Source of the DNA: Mangifera indica
Taxonomy: Eukaryota; Streptophyta; Magnoliopsida; Sapindales; Anacardiaceae
Reading direction: 5' to 3'
Length of the DNA: 64,000 nucleotides
NCBI RefSeq assembly: GCF_011075055.1
Contig: NC_058150.1
Span: 7,006,001-7,070,000 of the forward strand
Part shown: positions 34,697 through 43,638 of the stretch, piece after piece
How positions within the stretch are numbered: position 1 is the first letter of the stretch
How the letters are laid out: each line of letters opens with the position of its first letter
Translations under genes and position numbers: made by a program
The notes under the pieces: generated by a model
Told to the model about the DNA's origin: nothing
Database searches by the model: none
Seen by the model: the letters and a program-made list of their open reading frames with translations, nothing else

Positions 34697-35367
34697 ACCC
34701 CATTGAATTCCTGCCTTGCCATTTCCCCCATGGAAGCAATTCATTCACCCTGAGCACAAACAAAATCAAACAAAAGCCTAGCAAATATGAAAAGAACCAA
34801 ACCACAAATGTTATAGGAAGAGAATGAAATACTAATGAAAAAGCTTTTCCCAAACTTGTTGAGGAACTAAAACATAGTCCTGCCCTTCCACCAAATTTCT
34901 ACGAAGCTCTAGAGCATCACCTTCAGGACCATTAATATTTTCTATTAAATCAGAATTATCAATAGGTCCAGGCCTCTCTGAAGAAACCACATCCAAACGT
35001 TGAGAATCAAACGATAGCTTGTCAATCAATGGTTCATCGCCACCAACGTGCCAGGTTGTTTCCCACAAATGTTGGATTGAACACAATAAACTCTACCTGA
35101 TGATAAAAAAAATAATCACAATAAAAGGAAGTACAACTGTTAGCCTATTTGATTATTGAGAGATCCTTTTCATAGGCACTAAGCAATGAGGGACACTGAA
35201 CTATAGAACTGAAATCTAACAAAATGGCTTACACCAATCAATTCCTTCCTTGTCATTTTCCCCAAAACATTTATGTGATCCAGAGCAAGAAGAGAACCAA
35301 GTGCAATCAAAAATAGTGTCTTTATAATTGGAAAAGAAGCAATGGAAAATAGATCCGAAGGCCCCAT
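34697..35367 (-). pseudogene. Chimeric PIN-LIKES / UBP-DUSP pseudogene, copy B
   Basis: Same architecture as copy A. PILS exon 1 is 35367-35233, ending at a GTAAG donor. PILS exon 2 begins at 35096 ('VEFIVFNPTFV') and is fused to the DUSP stretch, which runs to about 34838. A second fragment of the PILS exon-1 end lies at 34740-34697. Unlike copy A the DUSP frame is open ('KLSFDSQRLDVVSSERPG' onward, 84 codons at 34832-35086). The PILS frame and DUSP frame differ, so the fused transcript would still end early. Confidence 0.8.
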
Positions 35368-36370
35368 TGTTTCTAATAATCAATTGTTGCAAATCTTCAC
35401 CGCTCTTGCATATATGGAAAAACATCTAACAGAATGTTCTAATCAACTATCAAGAAATGTTATTGCAAGTTTGATAATAGTTACCACACCATAAATTCTA
35501 ACATTATTCATGAAAACTTTTCTTGGTTTATGCACTCAACGAAATTGTATTCAGGCTCAGACTAGAAAGCATATAGCTAGAATGCTTAGGTACTTTTTTT
35601 AACTTGCAAGTGGGATATATACACATAGTGATTGAGCAAAGCCAAATTGCATACTATAGAAATGATACAACTTTGAAATGAGATTTTGTTAGTAAGAAAT
35701 ATATAAAAAGAAGAATGCAACCATGTAAAACAAATATAACTGTCACCTAAGAATCTATTGGAATATGCAACATTGCTCTTTACTTCATTTGCTGAGTCGC
35801 AAGAAAGAAAAAGCAATGCGAGGGTAAATAAGAAACAAAATAGAAGTCAAAGAAAAAAAAGGCAAGACTAGGAAGAATGTGAGAGACACAAAGCGAGGAG
35901 GATGTAATTCATATTATATAGGTTGCAAGTTAACTGAGTTTATTATTATACAAAAACACATACTAGGCATCCAAGCATATATGTTTTCTCTTTATGACAT
36001 GTTAGTATAAGGGTGTAATTGCAAGATGGTCAAACCTGAGGTACTAAGAGGTTAACTCCAAAATGAAGACGACTTAACTGCTATCTGTAAATAATTGAGG
36101 CGTTGATTAGTACTTTAGCCACACGCATATAAAAGGCGGTGGTAATTGTAATTTTTTTTGTTATCCCAGTTAAATAAAAGAAAACCTCTCTCTCTCTCCT
36201 TCTAAAACATTCCAGAGAGTTTTTCACTCTCTTCGCTCATATTCGTTCGCTCTATTTTGCAAATCTAGGGTTAGATCTTGATACATGAATCCTTAGTGGG
36301 CTTATCTCGCATATCCTTTCATGGTACATACTTTGTAAACAAACTCAGTCAGTTTATACAAGCTCCCACT

Positions 36371-36915
36371 AAATTACAATAGAAAGCTTGTAAACGGGTA
36401 CTGAGATACATCAAAGGAACACTTGACTATGGTCTCTTATTTCATAATGCATCTAATCTTCAGTTGGAGTGTTATTCTGACTCTGATTGGGCTAGCAACT
36501 TGCATGATAGAAGGTCCATAATTGGCTACTGTGTTTTTCTTAGAAAAATTTGGTTCAATGGAGTTCAAAAAAATAGAAAGGTGGTTGCTTTATCCTTCAC
36601 AGAAGCTGAATATCGTGCTCTCACACACACAACAACTGAAATTGTTTGGCTAAAATCTTTGTTTAGTGAATTGCATTTAGAGTGTTTCAAACCACCTGTT
36701 ATTTGGTGTGATAACCAAAGTGCCAATGCACTCTGTGCAAATCCTGTTTTTCATGCTTACACAAAACACATTGAAATTGATGCTCATTATATAAGAGACC
36801 AAGTTACTACCAAAATGTTGTGGTTCAGTATGTTTCTACTGAATACCAAAAGGCAGACATTTTTACCAAAGCTTTGCCTGCTATTAAATTTGAGAATATA
36901 CAGACTTCATTAAAT
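36371..36915 (+). pseudogene. Copia RNase H fragment
   Basis: Starts abruptly with 'VLRYIKGTLDYGL', then 'ECYSDSDWASNLHDRRSI', 'AEYRALTHTTTEIVWLK', 'IWCDNQSANALCANPVFH' and 'HYIRDQV'. All four acidic active-site regions of copia RNase H are recognisable. A one-base shift near 36810 breaks the C-terminal 'ADIFTK' part, which continues in another frame. Confidence 0.85.
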
Positions 36916-36989
36916 GTGTGCAGTATGAGTTGCTTGGAAAACTCTAGGGATAGTGACTGATCATGTTTTGATTGAAATTGTGTGTTTAC

Positions 36990-37245
36990 TTTAATATTTG
37001 CATTGATCTATATTAGTGCCTGAATTGTTCTGCCTGAATTATTTGCATGCCATTTTCTTGTGAATCTGCATTGATCTGTATTAGTGCCTGAATTGTTCTA
37101 CCTGAATTGTGTACATGTCAGTTTTTGTGAATTTGCATTGGTCTGTATTAGTGCTTGAATTGTTTACATGTCATTTTTTGTGCATTCGCATTGATCTATA
37201 TTAGTGCCTCAATTGTTTGTCTGAACTGGTTACAAGTCATTTTTT
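36990..37245. repeat. Tandem repeat in the copia 3' region, units about 52-78 bp
   Basis: Four units share 'gcattgatctatattagtg', 'cctgaattgt' and 'tacatgtca' with length variation. It lies between the RNase H fragment and the 3' LTR. Confidence 0.8.
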
Positions 37246-37804
37246 TTTATTGTTTACAAGTTAATTTTTAGTAATCATATTGTGAACATGAAGCTATGAA
37301 GGTTGCGTTGATCTACATTAGCATCTGAATTGGGCTCAAAGCAATTGATTGAGTAATCATTCTGTAACATGAATCTGTGAGGTCTAAATTGTCTGATATT
37401 GGTATCTGAGTTGTACACAATTAGTTGTGTTTTTTTTTTTGGTATGCTCTAGTTTGTTAACTCTTATTGATCTGGGGTGTGAGTAAGTTGAGTGGTGAAA
37501 TCTGAGGCACCACTAATTAGGAGGTATGCAAAGTTACTTGATGCAAAAGAGTGACATTGTGTCCAAGAATTGGAGAAATCTGAAAACACTGCTAATCAGA
37601 AGGAAGAAATCTAAAAGCACTGACATATTAGAAGGTATGCAAGGTAGTATCCCTAGAACTCTCAAGTATAACTTGTGATATTTTTACTAATGTGGAAGTT
37701 ATTAAAAAAAGAAAAGAGGAAAGGAACATGAATACATTGCCAATTAGAAGGTATACAAAGGTAATTTTTTCTTAAATTCTCAAATATAACTTGAGTGATG
37801 CTAG

Positions 37805-38030
37805 AGACTATTAAAAAAAAAAAGAGAGGAAAGAATTTAAAAAAAAGGGAGAAAAGAAAAAAAAAAAGAAAGAGAGGAAAGAATTGGAATTGAAAAAAAA
37901 AAAAAAGAGAAAAGAGAGGAAAGAAAAAAAATAGAGAAGAGAGAAAAAAAAGAGAAAAAGAAAGAAGAAAGTTGAAAAAAAAAGAAAAAAATAGAAAACC
38001 AAAAACAAAAGAGAAGAAAGAAAGAGAAGA
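37805..38030. repeat. Purine-only tract, about 225 bp
   Basis: Almost exclusively A and G on the plus strand (AAAGAGAGGAAAG-like words). It explains a long F/S/L-rich open frame on the other strand, which is not a gene. It is part of the copia derivative. Confidence 0.9.
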
Positions 38031-38780
38031 GTCTGAGTCTATCCCTATCCAGTATCCTGTACTAGTTTGGAAGTTATACTTGAAAGCACTGTAGCAGTAT
38101 TGGTTTCCTATGAATGTGTAATGTTCTGCAAGTTACGATGATTTGCTCAGCCAAGAAACAACAACTATTCTCTAGAGGTTATAATGATTTTGCTCATGGT
38201 TAGCTTGTGACTCAAGGCACAACACCTGTTCTTCTCTAGCTTTGTTCCAGTTTTCGAACTAAGGTGCACTTTGGGATGAAGTAAGAGTGCTAGCGAAAGA
38301 TAGACCAACAAAGAGGGTCAAGCTTAAGGGGGGATGTTAGTATAAGGGTGTAATTGCAAGATGGTCAAACCTGAGTTACTAAGAGGTTAACTCCAAAATG
38401 AAGACGACTTAACTGCTATCTGTAAACAATTGAGGTGTTGATTAGTACTTTAGCCACACGCATATAAAAGGCAGTGGTAATTGTAATTTTTATTATTATC
38501 GCAGTTAAATAAAAGAAAAACTCTCTCTCTTTCTCTCTCTTTCTAAAACATTCTAGAGAGTTCCTCACTGTCTTCGTCTCATATTCGTTTACTCTATTTT
38601 GCAAATCTAGGGTTAGATCCTGATACATGAATCCTTAGTTGGCTTATCTCACATATCTTTTCATGACAAGTGTGCAAGACTTTGTTCCGCAAAAGCGGTA
38701 ACTCACAATGAGCATTATCATCATAATGTGCTTAGACTTTGTTTTAAAATGGAATTTTATCAAACACTTTGTGAGCATCT

Positions 38781-39133
38781 TAAAGCACTAAAACTTTAAC
38801 ACCAAAAGCAGTTGCATATCTTCAAATAACATACAAAGACAAATGAATGGTAAGCAAATGAAGACACTATCCAATTTCTCATCAACTATATGAATGGTAA
38901 ACTAACTTAAAGCTAAAGTTGTAGAAAATAACTAAAATGAAAAAGAACCAGAGAGATGTAGTTCCAAGTTAACAACAAAAAATTGGACATAAAAAACAAA
39001 TCGAAAAGAAGACGAAGAAGAACGACTTACCAACAAGTTGAGTGACAATGAGGTGATCCAGACGATAACACAACTACAAAATTGTTGGATGACAAGTTGA
39101 TTGACCTCTGAGATAATGATTGATTCTAGAATG
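38781..39133. other. Gap between gene-fragment copy B and the receptor-kinase array
   Basis: No gene is recognised. The minus strand has a plausible leader-like piece with a GT donor ('ttggtaagtcgttc' near 39020-39035), which could be a lost upstream exon of the fragment gene. Confidence 0.3.
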
Positions 39134-42100
39134 ATGATGACAAATCTATGATTTTTTTCCGACAAAGACAACCATGGTAAATATGGAACGGGAAACTGAG
39201 GACGGAAGTGTAAGACTCTATATATATAAAAAAAATTAAAAAATACAATTTATAGTTTGGTTTAATTTGAAAATTCAATTTAAAGATAATTTTATTTAAT
39301 TTTTTTTATCTTAAGTCACTCAAAATTAAATGTTTGAAGTAGTTTGAAATCATTTTGTTTAAGAAAATGAGTTCAAACTTTGACTTGAATTCGATTTGTT
39401 TAATTTGACTTAAAATAATTAGGATAAAATCCATGCACAACTTAAAAAAACATTTCATAAGATTTTTTTATTAAATAGTTTAATTAATATTCATAATAAA
39501 TCATGAACATGTTTAGTTTGGTTTGTATTCATACTCAATTTTTTGTATACGTATAAGACAGTAATAACAGATTTGTAAGTTTTTTTTAATTAAAAAAATT
39601 AAAAATCCATCATTAAAAGTAGAAATTTGTTTAGTTTAAACTAGAGGACATATAATTAATCGTTAAAGTTATAAAAATAGTAGTTATAACGACAAAATAT
39701 TTATCCATTTATTAATTTTTTCTCACTAATGAACCTCTTTTTTATTGTATAAAAGTAAATGTATAAATAAATAGAGTAATGTTATATGTATTTTTTTTAA
39801 TATAATTTGGGTATACAGATAACATATATTGGATGTTATTTTATTTTTAATTCAAAATGATCAAATCATATTAGATATATCATCTATTTATTTAAATTAT
39901 ATGAAAAAATATATACACATAATTTTGTAGAAATAAATGTTAAAAATAAAGTTAAACATATAATATGAATTCAGTTTATATGCATAATTGTTTTATTTAA
40001 GAAATACCACAAAGTCTCCATCAAAACCAGCCTTTGGTACACGGCTACACAGGACCTATTCGTATTTGTGGTGGGGAGTCAAAACTTTAAATTGATCAGC
40101 CACCTATGTACGGTATTGACTTGACTTCTATTCACTTTGGATTCTGACGATAATCTTACAAGGGTTAGATAGATTTGATTGTAATTTGTATATATAAGGA
40201 TAACACCGTAGTAAATTAAAAACAAGTGAGATGAATAATATTTATCCTTTAAAATATGAATTCATGCCAACAATTGCACTAACAATGAGTACAACATACT
40301 TTTGGTACAATTTGGTGCAAAGAGCTAAGAACAAAATATTATATTAAATAAAATGACGTTATTAAAGTGGTTCAATTTACTATTTAGAAACCTTTGTACT
40401 GCTATGTTATGGTATTAAGAATTCTAATTATAATAGGGCAATGACAGTACATGTGAAAGTTGTCATCCTTGAGTCCATGTACAATCCACAATTCATAAGA
40501 CAAGAGATAATGTTACATGTGTAATTATATAAGTGATAGAAATGGAATGTAATCTTGCAAATGTGGGCGACTGAATTGACACATTGAGAGGATCATGACA
40601 ACGGTTGCAATTGTCAAGTTTTGTTCGTCTCACTATTTTTGGATGAAAATATGTCTCTACCATCATTGTGTTGTGGTTTTATGTGTAGATGACGTGACTA
40701 GCTGTTAGTGCAAAGAACTAAGAACAATGAAATTATAGTAAACAAAATGGCATTATTAAATTAGTTTAGTTTACCACTTGGAAGCCCATGTATGTCTATG
40801 TTATAGTATTAGGACATGTGAAAATTGTGACTCTTAATTCTATGCGCAATCCTCAATTCGTAGAACAAGAGGCAATGTTACATGTGTAATGATATAGGTG
40901 AATACAATTTGAACCCTTGTATAATAAATCTAGACAGATTTTGTTGCTAAGGTCAAAATGGTATGGAATGACTGTAATTCCATAAAGGTAAAAGATAAAA
41001 ATGGAATGTAATCCTACGAATGTAGGAGATTGAATTGAAACATTAAGAGGATCATGACAATAGTTGCAATTGCTAAGTTTTGTTCTTCTTGCTATTTCCA
41101 AATGAAAATGCATGTCCCTACCCATATTGTGTAGTGGCCCTATGTGTAGATGACATAGCTAGTTGTAATTTGTATAGCTAGTCACCTTTGGGTATTAATT
41201 TCGTGAGCTTGTCTAAAGAGAAATTTGGCCTCACAACTACCCTTCAAAATTCTAAAGTGTGAGTAGGGCTCTAGAGATTTTTCATATTTCTATTTAGATG
41301 AATGACATGTGAACTATTAGGATTTCCACTTTGAAGCATGTCATAAAAATGATGTTTCTACTTTATGTTTAATGTATTGTATGTGAGGATTGTTTACCTG
41401 TTATTATGGTGCTAGATTGATCTCAAACTATCAATAAAAATGCTTCAAACCATTTCTTCAACTTTTAGAACTATCAATAAGCTAGTATTGTTTACATGTT
41501 ATTATGGTGCTAGATCAATTTCAAACTATCAATAAAAATGCTTCAAACCTTTGCTTTAACTTTTCTTGGATTTTCAGTGTATGTCTACGGGAGATTTTCA
41601 TATTATCTCAATTTTACTATTAGATCGCCTTGATTTTTGGACATTTTGTAGAAGACTCATTTTTCTTCATTTTGAACGGTGAAGATAGTGGTTTGTTTCT
41701 CAAGTAACTTGTATTAGTGTTGAAACATGATTGAAAATTCAGATAAGTAGGCTAAACTTCTTCCCTCAATTTATGGACTCTTGGCTGAAATTTTTGGAGC
41801 CTTGGAACCTTACAATTATTGGCCTAATATCCTTGATGCATGCGGTGAATTCTTGTGTAAGTTCTTGGATGTTTTAAAGGTTCTTGCAGCTCGATTCTTG
41901 GTGAGTGTCCAGGTTGATCAAGATTAGGAAGTCTTGAATCATTGAATGTTTATTTAATCAAATCTTGCATATGTTGAGTGTGGCGGATATTATGTCCTGC
42001 TATAATGGAGCTTTGCATATGTAAAAGAAATTAAATCTTGGAAATGTTGTGTTGGATGAACATTAATTGCATGAGAATGGAGGAAATATAGGTGTCGTTT

Positions 42101-42537
42101 GCATGGAGTTTTTCATGTGTTGCATACTATGAGTTCTTGGGAAAGATTTGCGAGGTTTAAACCAAGAATAATTTGTGTATTAATTGTTAGGTTCTTGGCT
42201 TGAAAATTCCATGGAGAATAGGCCAATCCATGGATCATAAATTCCATCTCCCAAGGGTGCTGACATGTTTTCAGAAAGTATCTCATAAGACTACCACGTG
42301 TGTTTTGAATACGAGACATCCGTTCTAGGGTTTTAGTGTTAGCGAACATTTGGGATGGGATGAATGCCCATTTGTAGTAGCAGTTATAAATTAGGGATGA
42401 GGGGAGAAGGCACATAGCACCCATTTGAATTAGAAAAAAATATCCTTTTACCCTAATCTAAGTGTGTAATGAGGATTTAAGTTAGAAAAATCTAAAAAAG
42501 CTAGAAAAGAGATTACTAGCCCAAGTAAAAGTGCTTG
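39134..42537 (+). repeat. Receptor-kinase array unit 1, kinase deleted
   Basis: 39134-40131 matches the promoter blocks in front of the kinases at 43639 and 55137. 40138-42537 matches the 3' flank after them (46295-48705 and 63055-63746). The gene body that should lie between is absent. The joint is 'tcactt' at 40132-40137, a word present both at the end of the promoter block ('cttttcacttc' in unit 2) and at the start of the 3' flank ('tatcactttg'), so the deletion used short homology. The 3' flank itself contains two diverged sub-repeats of about 400 bp (40300-40695 and 40700-41145). Confidence 0.88.
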
Positions 42538-42631
42538 ACTATGACGATGACAAATCTATGATTCTTTTCTGGTGGAGACAATGACGATAAATATGGAACG
42601 GGAAACAAAGGATGGAAAGTGTAACACACAT

Positions 42632-42669
<38 letters not shown>

Positions 42670-43638
42670 AAAATATATATTTACAATTAAAAAATTTGAT
42701 TTGTTCAATTTGACTTAAAATAATTAGGATAAAATCCATGCTTAACTCGAAAAACTCTTTATAAGATTTTTTTTATTAAATAATTTAATTAATATTCATA
42801 ATAAATCAAGAACAGGTTTAGTTTGGTTGGTATTCATACTCAGTTTTTTGCATACCTATAAGACCAATAACAACAAATCTGTAAGGTTTTTTATTGAGAA
42901 AATTAAAAATTCATCATTAAAATATAAATTTGTTTAATTTTAACTAGAGTACGTATAATTGATCGTTAAAGTTATAAAAATAGCAGTTATAACAATCGGA
43001 TATTTATCCACTTATTAATTTTTTTCTCAAACCCTTTTTTTATTGTATAAAAGTAAATATATAAATAAATAGAGTAATGTTATATATATATTTTTATATA
43101 ATTTTAATATACAAATAATGTATATTGAAATTACCTTATCTTTAATTCAAAATAATCTAATCAAATTAGATATATTATCTATATAATTAAATTATATAAA
43201 AAAATATATCGACACAGTTTTGTTGAAATAAATATTAAAAATAAAGTTAAATATATAATATGAATTCAGTTTATATGCATGATTGGTTTATTTAAAAAAT
43301 ATCATCTGTGCAAACATAACCAAAAAGTCTCCTTTAAAACCAGCCTCTCGTACACGGCCACACCGGACCTATTCGTATTTGTGGTGGGGGGGAGTCAAAA
43401 CTTTAAATTGATCAGCCACCTACGTACGCTACTGACTTGACTTCTTTTCACTTCAGGCTACTGACTTGACTTCTGTTGACTTCAAGATTGCAACTTTGAT
43501 TTTTCAGCGGAACCTTTCTTAAAGCATCACAAGTGCTGTGAAAATTTTTGTTAATAAATAGTGGAAGAAAACCATCAATGTTATACAGCTCCGGTCACTG
43601 AAAAATCAATCTTTTGCTACATAAAATTTGTTTCAGCC
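42538..43638 (+). promoter_or_regulatory. Promoter block and leader of the intact receptor kinase
   Basis: Block P3, about 960 bp, shared with P1, P2 and P4. It contains the CT/AT microsatellite at 42632-42668. A GC-richer box near 43325-43440 ('cacggccacaccggac', 'gtcaaaactttaaattgatc') is conserved in all four blocks and in AT-rich surroundings suggests a regulatory or core promoter region. P3 alone has a local duplication of 'ctactgacttgacttct' (43430-43480). The leader shares the last 100 bp with unit 3. Confidence 0.55.

Larger units (their letters stand above)
36000..38663 (+). mobile_element. Internally deleted copia element
   Basis: LTRs are 36000-36321 and 38335-38663. Both start 'tgttagtataagggtgtaat' and end 'tatc(c/t)tttca', with roughly a dozen differences seen by eye. 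The target duplication TGACA is perfect (35995-35999 and 38664-38668). 'tggta' right after the 5' LTR is the stump of the Met-tRNA primer site. A purine tract 'aaggggggga' precedes the 3' LTR. Inside remain only the RNase H end (36371-36915) and a long 3' non-coding region. Gag, protease, integrase and RT are deleted, so it can move only with help. Confidence 0.93.
32987..38780 (-). repeat. Duplicated gene-fragment segment, copy B (with two insertions)
   Basis: Its pieces 32987-33083, 34432-35999 and 38664-38780 align in order with copy A (28575-30343). The gaps are a solo LTR (33084-34431) and a copia derivative (36000-38663), each with its own target duplication, so both arrived after the segment was duplicated or are unique to this copy. 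Confidence 0.9.

Noticed and set aside
36990..37245. Regular short repeats considered as a CRISPR-like array
   Set aside because: Units are tandem without unique spacers, vary in length and lie inside a plant retrotransposon.
37811..38008. F/L/S-rich 65-codon frame
   Set aside because: Translation of a purine-only tract; low complexity without gene character.
43561..43638. 26 extra codons in front of the intact receptor kinase
   Set aside because: They begin with GTG, not ATG, and precede the signal peptide; the ATG at 43639 is the credible start. The same holds for 55059-55136.
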